Shown here one piece after another: positions 18,701-29,100 of a stretch of DNA of 64,000 bases. The stretch lies in IMG/VR virus record IMGVR_UViG_3300027573_000021, positions 1 to 64,000 of that record, one strand, 5' to 3'. The translations under genes and the position numbers were made by a program. How positions within the stretch are numbered: position 1 is the first letter of the stretch; every line of letters starts with the position of its first letter. Source of the DNA: a virus. The notes under the pieces are model-generated. The model saw only the letters and a list, made by a program, of their open reading frames with translations. It searched no databases and was not told where the DNA came from.

Positions 18701-20612
18701 CCTTGCTATCTCCTATGGAGTATCACTGGCGGTATCAGGTATTAAGTTTGAGCAGATGAAATCCATGATTGATGTGGATTATGAGAAGGGTCTTAAAGAA
18801 ACAGTAGTGGATGGTGGAGTATGGGAAACCATAAGAGACACTATCCAAAGAGAAGATGATACTATCAGGTGGTTTGCTGACAGGGTATCTAACCTGTTCA
18901 TTGAATCTGCTGTACCAGTGGGATTAAGGTCAGGACTAACTTGTGGAGTTCCTGACTTCATAGATGCTCCTGTGGCCTATGATGAAGCTGGCTACAGGAC
19001 TTACCTCATTGAAAAACTAACTACCATAGATAGAGATCAGGGGTCTGGCAGAATGTATAAAGGGTATGCCACAGCAGAGCTTTATGATATGAACCTTGAC
19101 TACATGAGGTTCAATAAGGAAAAGCTCTTTATACATCTCCCCCTTGAATATGATTGCTGCTCTGATAACATTGAGACATTCCCTATGCGAGTCTGGTATT
19201 CTCAACAATCCTTTCAGGAAGAGAGGGTGGATAACTACAGGGTCTTCCTCCCTAACAACTACAGGGACATTGAAGGGGAACATGGTGAGATCACTGAAGC
19301 ATACAGGTTGGGTAACAATCTCTTCATTCACACCAAGGAAGCCCTGTGGCATCTGCCTCAAAACAATCAGGAGAGAGTGACAGGGGAGATCATCTCCTTT
19401 GTAGGCACTGGTGAATTCTTTAGTGTGCCTCCAAGAAAAGTAGTGGATGATGATAATGGTTCAGGTGGTACTCAGCATAAGTGGGGAACAGTGAAGACTA
19501 AGTATGGAGTATTCTTCATTGACGAGATTGAGGGTAAGATTTACCTGCATAGTGATAAACTCAATGACCTTACCAAAGGCAATAAGAACTGGTTCAAGAA
19601 TAACCTGAAGTCCTTTCTCTCCAATCAACTCTATGTGAAACTGGGTGTTGATTTTGCTAACAGGAACAATCCTGCTAACAGGGATGGCACTGGATATCTT
19701 TCAGCCTTTGATTCAAGGTATGAAAGAATACTGCTGACCAAGAAGGATTACCTTGTTGTCCCAGACAAACTGGCTACCCTGGTTTTGCTTGAAGCCATAC
19801 CCTCCACTAATGTATTCGCCTATAACTCCACTGATGGATTATTCTATCAGGGCAGTACTGTTATTCACTTGGATAATCAGGACTACTTTGAGAACAGATC
19901 ATGGACAATGAGTTATTCATTCCACAGGAATAAATGGAGAGGCTGGCATCCTTACCTGCCTAACTACTATGTGCATGGCAAGAGTAACCTGTATTCCTTT
20001 ATTTTTTCATCTGATGGTATCTGGAAGCATAACAGGGAGAATCATTTCCAGACCTTCTACACTTATTACTTCCCCTTTATTGTTGAGTATGTCAATAATA
20101 ATAATCCCTTAAGCACTTCCATTACTGAAGACCTTACTCTTCAGACAAGAGCTTACACATGGGATGCAGCTAAGAATGAATTTGTAGAGCAGGACTATAT
20201 TACCTTCAATAAGATACTGGCATGGAATGGAAGGCAGAGTTCAGGAGAGCAGGTCATGGTTGTCAAAGACACACAGCCTGATAATTATAACTGGCTACAG
20301 CAACAGATCATTAATAATCCGGGAACTGTTCTCATCACTAAAAAAGAGAAGAACTGGAATATTAATGACCTGAGAGACTATGTGATAGACTATGATAAAC
20401 CACTGTTTGATTCCTCATGGAATGCTATTAAATCTACCTATCCTATTGACAAAGTAGTAAACCCTGCTTCTATCAGTCTGGCAAAACCTTGGCAGGACTT
20501 ACAAAACTTTAGGGACAAATATGTTGTAATCAGATTAAAATTTGATAGCTTCGATTATGTTAATTTGATTATGAATTATTCACTTGAAACTGAACAGAAT
20601 TCATCCAGATAA
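15780..20612 (+). CDS. Tail muzzle/stabilisation protein
   Basis: 1610 residues. The opening (YKVIPQDISDGIHTDNDPLNQPRGTSRY and on) and extended beta-rich body match the crAss-like stabilisation/muzzle family that closes the tail, comparable in role to P22 gp10. Near residues 930-985 there are two consecutive hydrophobic helices (IIVGAVLIVAAVVVTVA and IALVTTALATLAISYGVSLAV), unusual for a tail nozzle. The C-terminal third has many Tyr/Trp-rich strands (NKWRGWHPYLPNYYVHG). It follows the ring gene by 5 bases and precedes the cargo genes. Confidence 0.65.
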   Translation: MPTREPDYKVIPQDISDGIHTDNDPLNQPRGTSRYTFCGVDESITGKQGSISNERSNYLVGNITSGYKPIGDRYIEDDLSVILSVNPVTGYDEIGIITKDHRYTTLVSTQVIGFDIRHQCEIEYRLRRGRERVIYWVDAHNVAKTYNLDRPHNFYTVAFQEYLKSGGNPATYPLDKYDGSSFDLIKVPDSIPFFSNVEISETGAILPGSYNFAIQLVDEDLNPTEWITTSNIVRIFNDQLTSPFHTIRGSRNVNTSSQSFPRANKSIILTLTNLDTSFPYYRIAIIRAAGNIGTPDKVLISDINTTTDSRFIYSGNDSALAEGTLADILVDNEVIFAPQHITQLENRLQLYNTKGSEYNWCEFQKFASKIGSKVALKEVVLNNVISEPNIKNAKSTFMYGGYMPGEVYSFSVHYVFPGNLISPGFHIPGKSSTNIVSDMKLHELNTRYIDTHNCSTSNYWGLDVDGNSLVGKRVRHHRFPFRTELGIPLYEKSDDVTTINKFRLKINITLNPAWTGPTPPDEYPEVGGEPAVISFTFNYQITGSPNLDSISGNLVDTEIGSDIILYDSFEPLDEINPGEHAELDPACELATLYQLPGNERFLIAYTYETYPASSSINNYTSDILGIEFSNIEKPHPDCIGIYIMRNERTEDDRLIIDNAIFGPMTQFEQYRSFGLITPKQYYAVDNCGRPAAVSKTLQYTNRSMWFWNPEFQFFNKKTEFSSVHIEASYDQTSVDMPTISNTDGSTCNGGPPGSKPGDQGSRGVYVQDVQAGTSYNPEVHKGKDKDDDGFDLVIGYRNTNVGYNPPDIDFPAKDRVIYLSAASYQNYGENTYYNVSVDNKIGMYVMGADFDISVFIDGFNNSLKYGSLIRENDTSYSNFMTRPYYKEHNNPIYFGTHTVLNGVRIFNGDASISGFNFVSTVFYDMVVGERAKKSQLWKIIVGAVLIVAAVVVTVATVGTGTPAAIALVTTALATLAISYGVSLAVSGIKFEQMKSMIDVDYEKGLKETVVDGGVWETIRDTIQREDDTIRWFADRVSNLFIESAVPVGLRSGLTCGVPDFIDAPVAYDEAGYRTYLIEKLTTIDRDQGSGRMYKGYATAELYDMNLDYMRFNKEKLFIHLPLEYDCCSDNIETFPMRVWYSQQSFQEERVDNYRVFLPNNYRDIEGEHGEITEAYRLGNNLFIHTKEALWHLPQNNQERVTGEIISFVGTGEFFSVPPRKVVDDDNGSGGTQHKWGTVKTKYGVFFIDEIEGKIYLHSDKLNDLTKGNKNWFKNNLKSFLSNQLYVKLGVDFANRNNPANRDGTGYLSAFDSRYERILLTKKDYLVVPDKLATLVLLEAIPSTNVFAYNSTDGLFYQGSTVIHLDNQDYFENRSWTMSYSFHRNKWRGWHPYLPNYYVHGKSNLYSFIFSSDGIWKHNRENHFQTFYTYYFPFIVEYVNNNNPLSTSITEDLTLQTRAYTWDAAKNEFVEQDYITFNKILAWNGRQSSGEQVMVVKDTQPDNYNWLQQQIINNPGTVLITKKEKNWNINDLRDYVIDYDKPLFDSSWNAIKSTYPIDKVVNPASISLAKPWQDLQNFRDKYVVIRLKFDSFDYVNLIMNYSLETEQNSSR

Positions 20613-20632
20613 TTAACTCAACTTATTCCCAC

Positions 20633-23464
20633 ATGAAAAAAGCACCCAGAAAGAAATATGCCTTTGGTGGTAAAGAGCCAATTACAGGTGGTGGAGGTGG
20701 TACATATAAGACTCAGGCTGAAGTAGAAGCAGCTAATGCAGAGGCAAGAAGGATAGCCAAGAAGCAGGGACTTCTTACTGGTGATGATACAATAGCAGCC
20801 AGAAGGGTAGGTGACCCAAGAGTTCAGTATGTAAATCCTGATGGTACTCCTTATGTGCCATTGCCCACTAAGACCCTGACTACCAAAGTGCCAAAGGGAG
20901 TTGAACTTGAAAGTGATCAGGGACTCTTCTGGTACACTGACCCAACTACAGGTGATCCTGTGGATGTTGATCCTTCTGTTCTGAGGACACCAAGGTTCAG
21001 GACTAATCCTAATGCCACTGCTGCTGTAAATCCCATTGGAGTACCCAGAGCTTTTGCACTTGGTGGTGAGCTAAGTGCAGGTCAACAAACAACACTGGGT
21101 TTAGCTCAACAAGCTCCCGGAATACTGGATGCTCTCATTGGTGCATTTGAAGGTGGTGGAACTAAATATGGCAAAGAGCCTTTAGTCAATGCAGCAGCTA
21201 TGAGAGGCATGGTAAGCCCTTATGCTATGGGTGGTGAAGTGGGGGGCATGGATATGTCAGGCATGGATGAAGAGCAAATGGCACAGCTTCAGGCTATGGC
21301 AGATGAGAATGGTATCAGTGTGGAAGAGCTTGTCCAGATGCTACAGGAACAAGGAGAGTCAGAAGACATGGGAGATATGGGTACAGATGAAGCAGCTATG
21401 CAGGATCAATATGCAGAAGATGAAATGAGTGATGAGCAGGCTGCACAGCAAATGGACATGGAAGAGGAACCTGAAGAAGAAGGGCCAGTAGCAAGTTTAT
21501 TTAAATATGGAGGCATACATATCAAGAAGGAGAACAGGGGTAAGTTCACTGCTGCTGCTAAAAGAGCAGGCATGGGTGTGCAAGCCTATGCAAGGAAGGT
21601 ATTGGCTGATCCCAATGCTTCAGGCACTCTTAAGAAGAGAGCCAACTTTGCAAGGAATGCTTCTAAGTGGAAACATGCTTATGGTGGTGAGACTGAAGTT
21701 GAGCCACCTGTAAAGAAAACAAATGGTAGGACTTTCATGGGTACAGCTTCTCAGTTCCTCCCTATATATGAACAATACTTGGATGCTAAGGATATGGCAC
21801 AGGGAGCTTATAGGGGAAATAAAGAACAACTAAGTAGGGGAGCAGTAGGTATGCTACAACCCTTTGCTGGTAAAGCTGTCAGTAATTCAGTGGACTATCT
21901 TACAGAGAAGATAGCAGGTAAGAAAGTTGCTGATGCCAATGAAGCCAAGAGAACAGGTATTATCAACATGACAAATAATGAAAGGATAAAGCTCTTTGAA
22001 AAATATGGACGTGGTGGATATGATAAATGGATAGCAGCAGGTAGTCCTAAGTTAGCTTATGGAGGCAGGGCAACTTCAGGAATTGAAGTGGAAGGTGAAG
22101 AAGTGGTACAGCCTCCGGGAGGAAATGCAAGAGAGGTATCAGGCCCATCTCATGCTCAGGGTGGTGTTGACCTTGATGTACCAGATGGAACAAAGATTTA
22201 TTCTGACAGGATAAAGATTGATAATAAGACAATGGCTCAGAGGAAGCTGTCAAGAGAAAGACAGATGAATAAACTGGGTAAGCTGGCCAAGGCTAATCCT
22301 TTTGATAAATTACTACAGGGAACAATACAGAGGACAACTGAGGTAGCCAAGATGGAAGAGGAAAAGGATATGGCTATCCAGAAAATTGCTTCTGCAAATG
22401 TTGCTCCTCCTGCTGAAGAGGTAGAAGCAGAAGATATGGGACAGGGCTTTGCTTATGGTGGAAGAGTAAGACCACAATATCAGACTGGAGGGTATGTTGA
22501 TCCCAATGATCCTTATGCTGCATACATGAGTAATAGGTTAGGCTTGCCATCAACTACCAATGCTCCATATAATTTTGGTGTTCCTAATATGACTGGCTCA
22601 CCAACAATAGCTCCTGTTGTTACTCCTCCTGTCAATAGTGACTATGCAGGTTATGCAAGTAACTGGCTTAACAGGACTGGAATTCCAAGAAGATTGGATA
22701 AGATAGCAACACAAGGTGTACCTACAAGAGTACCAGCATCAACAAAAGATTTCACTGTTGGCACTCCTACTATAAGTGGGAGAGCCGGGACTCCATCTAT
22801 AAGATATACAGCTCCCGCTAAAGAACCTTCAAGACCCGGAGACCTTACTCTTGGAGATTATGTAGGCATGGGCAGTAGTGCCTTTGGTGCTATATCAGGA
22901 ATTATGAACACCAGAGCTAATGCAAGAGGTAACAGGCCAAATGTTAATAGATGGCAGGGCTTTGGAAGAGAAGCTATTGAAGCCAATGAGAAGGCGCAGG
23001 ATGTGGCTTCAGGGTTAAGGACATCAGCCTTAACTGATATTGATACTGCTGCACAGGCTTCAAGGAATAGGGCAAGGAACTCTGCACAGTCAGTAAATAC
23101 TATCAGGGCTATGGATACTCTCACAGAGTCAGGGGCAGGCAAAGCAAGGGGAGCAGCTACTAATGCTTTCACTACACAGATGATGAACCTGCTTGGACAA
23201 AAGGCCCAGTTGGAGAATGTTCAGGATACAAGAGTGATGATGGGTGAAGATAAAAGAGACTTGGAAGATAAAGGTGACAGGGATAATTACTATAGCAACA
23301 TGGCAAGAAACCTTGCTGATATCAGCACTACTGGACAGGCAATGGGAAGGAACCTGAATATCTCAAGAAGCAATATGGTTGATGCAACTCTACTGGGACA
23401 ATTATCTGAATACTTTGAATATGACAATGAAGGCAGGGTGATCAACAAGAGAAACAGAACATAA
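20633..23464 (+). CDS. crAss-like virion cargo protein, Gly-Gly repeats
   Basis: 943 residues. A [YF]A[FLMY]GG-type motif recurs (YAFGG, FALGG, YAMGG, HAYGG, LAYGG, FAYGG). Residues about 295-345 contain KYGGIHIKKENRGKF and RANFARNASKWKHAYGG, and near 510 GPSHAQGGVDLDVPDGTKIY; both resemble segments I associate with crAss-like virion proteins. A Met/Asp/Glu-rich low-complexity stretch lies at about 200-285 and the C-terminus is helical. Its position after the muzzle suggests an internal or ejected cargo protein. The repeats may be processing or packing signals; that is speculation. Confidence 0.6.
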   Translation: MKKAPRKKYAFGGKEPITGGGGGTYKTQAEVEAANAEARRIAKKQGLLTGDDTIAARRVGDPRVQYVNPDGTPYVPLPTKTLTTKVPKGVELESDQGLFWYTDPTTGDPVDVDPSVLRTPRFRTNPNATAAVNPIGVPRAFALGGELSAGQQTTLGLAQQAPGILDALIGAFEGGGTKYGKEPLVNAAAMRGMVSPYAMGGEVGGMDMSGMDEEQMAQLQAMADENGISVEELVQMLQEQGESEDMGDMGTDEAAMQDQYAEDEMSDEQAAQQMDMEEEPEEEGPVASLFKYGGIHIKKENRGKFTAAAKRAGMGVQAYARKVLADPNASGTLKKRANFARNASKWKHAYGGETEVEPPVKKTNGRTFMGTASQFLPIYEQYLDAKDMAQGAYRGNKEQLSRGAVGMLQPFAGKAVSNSVDYLTEKIAGKKVADANEAKRTGIINMTNNERIKLFEKYGRGGYDKWIAAGSPKLAYGGRATSGIEVEGEEVVQPPGGNAREVSGPSHAQGGVDLDVPDGTKIYSDRIKIDNKTMAQRKLSRERQMNKLGKLAKANPFDKLLQGTIQRTTEVAKMEEEKDMAIQKIASANVAPPAEEVEAEDMGQGFAYGGRVRPQYQTGGYVDPNDPYAAYMSNRLGLPSTTNAPYNFGVPNMTGSPTIAPVVTPPVNSDYAGYASNWLNRTGIPRRLDKIATQGVPTRVPASTKDFTVGTPTISGRAGTPSIRYTAPAKEPSRPGDLTLGDYVGMGSSAFGAISGIMNTRANARGNRPNVNRWQGFGREAIEANEKAQDVASGLRTSALTDIDTAAQASRNRARNSAQSVNTIRAMDTLTESGAGKARGAATNAFTTQMMNLLGQKAQLENVQDTRVMMGEDKRDLEDKGDRDNYYSNMARNLADISTTGQAMGRNLNISRSNMVDATLLGQLSEYFEYDNEGRVINKRNRT

Positions 23465-23480
23465 ATCCCTTTAACATATT

Positions 23481-26168
23481 ATGGCTAGATTTTACAAGAC
23501 AGCTAGTGCAACTCCCCTGGATTATATGTACAAGCTGAATGTCCCTCTTATGGAAAGAGTGATCAAGGCTAATGATACATTTGTTAATCAAAGGCTTGCT
23601 ACTACTGAACAGCAAAGGGTACTGGGAACTACATTTGCTCATGATATAGATGATGAGCAGGATGCCAAAAGAATAGCTGATCAGTATTCCACGAAGGCTG
23701 ATGATATTGTTAAGGCCATGTTAGTTGATCCTGCCAACTGGAGAAAGCAGCAAGAACCTATCAGGGCATTATCAAGGGATATACAAACTGATTACAAGAC
23801 AGGTGAGATTTCAAAGATAATACAGACTCATGGTGAATTCAAGGCAGTGAATGATGCCATTGATGAACAGGTAAAGGAATATGCAAAGACAGGTAAAGGT
23901 CTTGACCCCAATGAGGCAAGAGCTTATAAAGGATATATGAGGGACAAGTACAGGGAGAAGGCAGCAGCAAGAGGCAGGGTAGGTACTGGTTATGATCCTG
24001 CCACAGGAGAATACACTGGTACTGCTGGTGCTTTATTTACTCCTATGGCCAAGATTGATATCAGGGGGGAGATAAGTAAGGAACTGGAAAAGATCAAGGC
24101 TGATAGTAAGAAGTATAAAAGGAGTGCAGTAACAGGTGAGGAGTTTTATTTTGATGATAAAACAGAGAAATGGAAGGGAGTCACTCCTGAGAGGTTACTG
24201 GCTATAGCTGCTGGAAGACTAACTGATCCACTGTATCAAAACTACATGAGGGAAAGACAAACTGTAGGTCTTATGCAGGGAGTATTTGATGAACAGGGTA
24301 ATTATATTGCTCCTTATAGTTATGGGGCTGTGGATGTATCACCAACAGAGAAGAAGAATATTGATAATCTGAAGGGAATGATAGCCAAAGAAAAGAAGCC
24401 GGCTATCAAAGCAGAGCTTCAAACTAAACTAGACCAGTATGAGGCTGACCTGAAGGAAAGGACTAAGGTAAACTGGAATGAGAAGAGTTCTCTTGCACCT
24501 ATGGTACAGAGTCTTCTTGGACAGTATAGCTGGAGTGAAACTGAAGACCTTCAGGAATTAAGGAACAATGCTGCTGGCTCAACTAAGTATTTGGAGTATG
24601 GCAGGAATAAGAGATTTGGTGCTGGCTTGCAGAATGCTATGGATATTGCCAAACTTAATATAGCAGCAAGGGAGAAGATACACAATGATAATCTTGAACT
24701 GAACTGGTCAAGAGAAGTAAGATTAGGTGGAACAAGACCCGAAGTTGCATTACCTGATCAATCATCTGTAAGCAGGCTGGCTACAGGTTCTTTTGCAGAA
24801 AAGAAAACTACAGATAGAAAGACAGGTCTACAGGTTGATGCATTCTCTAATGCTGGTCTGTCTTCTGATATCATGAATAAGAAAGACCAGATAGCTGGTA
24901 TCAATAAAGAGTTGAAGGATATTCAGGCACAGGAAGCTATGCTATTGGGTAACAGGAGAGAAGCTGATCTTAATGTAAATGAAAGGAACACTTATAATAA
25001 CCTGAAACTCAGGAAGCAGGATCTGCAACAACAGTTACCCACTATACAATCTGATCTTGACAGGACAAGGCAATGGTATGGTAGAACTACTGAAGCTGTA
25101 TTGGCAAATAATGAGAAGACAATGGTAACTGGTGATAAGCCTTTAACACAGAGAGAGATAGATATTTATAAGAAGTATGAGAATGACAGGGATGCCATAG
25201 CTCTTTCTGAAAGTCTTGCAGGTACAGCACAGGATTCTCCATTTGCCAGTGGTGGTGCTTATGCTAATAAGATGACCAAATGGTTTGCTGACTGGCAGAA
25301 AATAGGTACACCTGAACACAGAAAGAAGAAAGATGAGCTTACAGAGTATATGGCAGTGAAGAACAAGGTGGATAAAAGAAGAGATAATGTAATGAATGAT
25401 ATGAAATATCAGGTCATAGATACTCCGTCTATTCTACTTAGTAAGGAGGACAGCAAGGCCATAGGTTCTATTGTATTTGCTAATACTCAGGGAATGAAAC
25501 TGTTTACCAACAGGGGAATAAATCCTGGGGGAGCAGAGCTTAAGGGTAAGAATGGTACTTACAATGTAACACTGGATAATGTAGGTGGTAAGAACCTGCA
25601 ACAATATATAGTAGATGAAAATGTTGAAACAAAGTTTGAAATGGTGGGTAATACTACTAACATTGGTACTGGTGGTGCAATGGTGAAGGTTACCTTCAAA
25701 GACCCTAATGGAAAATTAAATACCAGTCCTTATTATATTGAGCTTACTCCTGAAGTTCAAAAGATAGTGGGACAAAGGATGATGATGGATAAATCTCCTG
25801 ATGTAAGAGAGATAGCTGGTTCATTAATGGATGATGAAAGTAATGACATAAGAAGACAGTTGATGATACCAAGTATGCAGAAGACATTGGAAACTACAGG
25901 AACCAAGGACTCTAACACGTATGGTATATCTATTAAGAATGGGGATAGGAATATACCACTTACCATAACAAGTTACAGGGGTGAAGATGGACAGGAACAT
26001 ATCATTGCAAGAAGAACATTGGGAGGAGAGTTAATTGCATTGGGTGATCCTGCTAAAGGACAGCTTAGAGACAGAGATGCAATGCCTAAGTCAGGTATTC
26101 CGGGAGTGTTCAATGGTAAGGAAGACCTTATTGAGTATTTAAAACAACAAAGAGCCAGAATGAGATGA
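23481..26168 (+). CDS. Helical virion cargo/ejection protein
   Basis: 895 residues, mostly charged helix. It begins MARFYKTASATPLDYMYKLN and has coiled-coil stretches (about 470-540) rich in Lys, Asp and Gln, with a beta C-terminus (about 660-890). There is no signal peptide or membrane segment. Its stop overlaps the RNA polymerase start as ATGA (26165-26168), implying balanced synthesis with the giant polymerase. In crAss-like phages such proteins fill the tail muzzle and head and are probably injected with the polymerase. The function is inferred from position. Confidence 0.55.
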   Translation: MARFYKTASATPLDYMYKLNVPLMERVIKANDTFVNQRLATTEQQRVLGTTFAHDIDDEQDAKRIADQYSTKADDIVKAMLVDPANWRKQQEPIRALSRDIQTDYKTGEISKIIQTHGEFKAVNDAIDEQVKEYAKTGKGLDPNEARAYKGYMRDKYREKAAARGRVGTGYDPATGEYTGTAGALFTPMAKIDIRGEISKELEKIKADSKKYKRSAVTGEEFYFDDKTEKWKGVTPERLLAIAAGRLTDPLYQNYMRERQTVGLMQGVFDEQGNYIAPYSYGAVDVSPTEKKNIDNLKGMIAKEKKPAIKAELQTKLDQYEADLKERTKVNWNEKSSLAPMVQSLLGQYSWSETEDLQELRNNAAGSTKYLEYGRNKRFGAGLQNAMDIAKLNIAAREKIHNDNLELNWSREVRLGGTRPEVALPDQSSVSRLATGSFAEKKTTDRKTGLQVDAFSNAGLSSDIMNKKDQIAGINKELKDIQAQEAMLLGNRREADLNVNERNTYNNLKLRKQDLQQQLPTIQSDLDRTRQWYGRTTEAVLANNEKTMVTGDKPLTQREIDIYKKYENDRDAIALSESLAGTAQDSPFASGGAYANKMTKWFADWQKIGTPEHRKKKDELTEYMAVKNKVDKRRDNVMNDMKYQVIDTPSILLSKEDSKAIGSIVFANTQGMKLFTNRGINPGGAELKGKNGTYNVTLDNVGGKNLQQYIVDENVETKFEMVGNTTNIGTGGAMVKVTFKDPNGKLNTSPYYIELTPEVQKIVGQRMMMDKSPDVREIAGSLMDDESNDIRRQLMIPSMQKTLETTGTKDSNTYGISIKNGDRNIPLTITSYRGEDGQEHIIARRTLGGELIALGDPAKGQLRDRDAMPKSGIPGVFNGKEDLIEYLKQQRARMR

Positions 26169-29100
26169 CAACAAAAACCTATGGCAAGGAGCCTTTACAG
26201 GCAAAAGATTTTTTAGGTGGTGCTGACAGTGTTCCTAATACTTTTGGAAATGTCACTGCAAAGGAGACTTCAAGAAATCTGGGCAGGTTTGATCCTGAAG
26301 ACTATCCCAATCTTGTTAATCCTTCTGTGTATGATGATCCAAAGACACTAAGGACAATGGATGCCCAGCAACAGGGTAAGATGGAACAGTTAGGCAGGGG
26401 TCTTACACAACTTGGAGCAAACTTTGCTTCAGGTTTTGGTCAGGGTGTAGCTAACATGGTTGATGTAGCTTCATGGGGTAATGATAACTACCAGAGTAAA
26501 CTGTTTGGAATATCCACTGAGGATATGCATGAATGGGCTATGGGTGTAGCCCGCAATAATGAAATCAAGAGAGTTAATCCCGGAGAATTTGAACCCGGTT
26601 CCTTTGCTTGGCTTATGGAGCAGACAGCTTCAGCAGGTACAGGCTTGGGTATGGGTGCATTTGCTTTACTTCAGACAGCAGCTATAGAAGGAGCTACAAT
26701 GGGACTGGGAACAGGAGCAGCTTTAGGAAAGCTGGCAAGCCTGTTTAAAAGGGTCAGGGATACTGAAGGTGTAGCAGCAGCAGCAAAGATGGCAAGCAGG
26801 GTCAAGGATTTAAGGAGTGCTGCCACTACTTATGGTGTTCTCAGCAGAACCAATGAATCAAGGATGGAAGCTATGATGTCTCACAAGGAGATCACTGATG
26901 AGATGACAGCTATGAAGAATCCTGATGGTAGTGCCAAGTACACTGCACAGGAGGTAGAAGAATATGCCAATGCTGGTGCTGACAGGACTTACATGGGTAA
27001 CATGGCTCTTCTTCCCTTGGATATCCTTGGCTACAGGACAATGGTATTTAATCCTATCAGTGGTTCAAGTACAGGGTTGATTGAAAGAGGACTGGCTAAG
27101 ATTGGTAATAAATATTTAAGAGGAGCAACCCAGTTTGGTGTAACAGGTTTAACAGAAGGTACTGAAGAGGGACTGCAATATATAGCCTCCAGTGAAGGTA
27201 AGCACTATGCAAGAGTACTGGGGGGTATGGATGATGCTACCACTTTCCTTGGCAGAGTGGGAGGAGCAGTAGGAGAGGATGAATTCTGGAACAACTTTGC
27301 TGGTGGTGTAATTGGTTCTCCTATCATTGGAGGATTTATGAAGCTGACTAACAAGGCCATTGATGGAGGCAGAACAAGGATGCTTAATGAACTTCATAAT
27401 GACTATGTAAAGAATGTAGGCAAGATGGATAGTGCAATAGGAATGGAGATAATGCTATTGCAGCAACAAGGCAAGCATAAGGAAGCTGATATAGTTCGCA
27501 GGCAATTCAGGAATAAGAAAGCACTGGGAGGTATTCACTATGATGCTATGACAGATAAGGATACTGCCTTTAATGCTCACATAGCATACCTGCAGGGAAC
27601 TCTGGATGATGTGACCAATGGAAAAGCTGAAGCCTTGCAGGATGTAGGTTTTGAAAGTCCTACACCAGAGCAGATTGAATATGTGAAGAAGAACTTTCAG
27701 GATAGTATTGATGATGCTCATGAACTAAAAGCCATCTATGATTCAGTTAAAGATAAATACAATAAGAACTTTGTTCCTGAAGTCACTTCAGATCACTTCC
27801 AGCTTAATAAATTATTACAGGAGAAATCACAGCATGACCTTAAACTGGCAGGAGCAAAAACCAAACTCACACAATATGACCTGTTATCAAGTTATGGAAG
27901 GGAGCAATATGAAGCTGAGTATGATTTACTCAGTCTTCATCTTGAAAGAGCAAGACTCACAGAACAGCACAGGGCTACAGAGAACCAGATGGAGAGAGAT
28001 AATATAAATGCCCTGATCAAGAGTAATGAACTTAAACTTACTAAAATCAATGACAGGCTACAGGAAATTGCAACCGATGATACTTATGCTGCTGAAGAAA
28101 AAGAGAAAGACAGTGACATTATCAGGTCAGCACTTACAAGTCCTGCTTACCAGAGATTAAATAAGGATAACGTTCATCTTGAGAATGCCATAGCACTTCA
28201 GAGGAAAAATATTGCTTTGTGGAATAATCCCAAATACCTTGATCAAAGAAATAAAGAATCAATTAATAAGGCTAGGACAAGAGCACAGGTACAGAATACC
28301 AAGGATGCGGCAGCTAATAAACCTGGGGGTGCTACAGCAGAGGAGACGGAAGCTGCTAATAAGAAGGAGAGTGAGATAGCTGCTGCTGAAGCTGCTCAGG
28401 CTGTTGTAGCACAACAGAATGCTTCTTCTGTATCAAGTAACTTTGATATGTTCAGTGCAGACAATGACTACATCAATGGCATGAAGGGTAAGAAGACTAC
28501 TGGTGATCCTGAAGATACAGGAGGGACTAAACTGGATTTAGGTTCCATGTCTCCTGAAGCTTCTACCAGCTTTGCCCCTGAGCCTCTTGATATTGAAGGT
28601 TCACCACAGGAGACAAAGGATAAAGTAGTTACCAGTGTTGCAGGACTGATAGCAAGACTTGGTGGTGAGCCTAACTTTGAAGATTTGATAAGACACATTG
28701 CAAAGGTTCAGGGGATTGGTGTGGCTGATGAACTTTTTAATGCTGCTGTCTATGGTTGGGAGAAGAACAATATGCCCCCACAGGATTATGCTTCTATCTA
28801 TACCAAGATATTTGGTGATCCTATGAATGACTTTGTGGAGAGTGGAAGGGGAATGATTAATACCAACAAGAAATTAAGTGATGCTACTGATGTCACTATT
28901 GCACCAGTGGAGGCTAAAGCTAATGGGCAAACTCAATTTGATCCTAATAGTCAACCCAAGTATTTCTATAAAGATAAAGTGGGTAAGAGAGTTTATGTTA
29001 CTAATGAGTCTTCACCCAAGTTTGCTTTCCTTACAAAGTTTGCCACTGTTGTCAGGACACAGACTGATGAGGGAATAGAGATTTCCTTTGAATATACTGC

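Noticed and set aside
27149-27721. Minus-strand frames inside the giant polymerase gene
   Set aside because: They are shadows of the plus-strand gene: no operon context and low-complexity translations.
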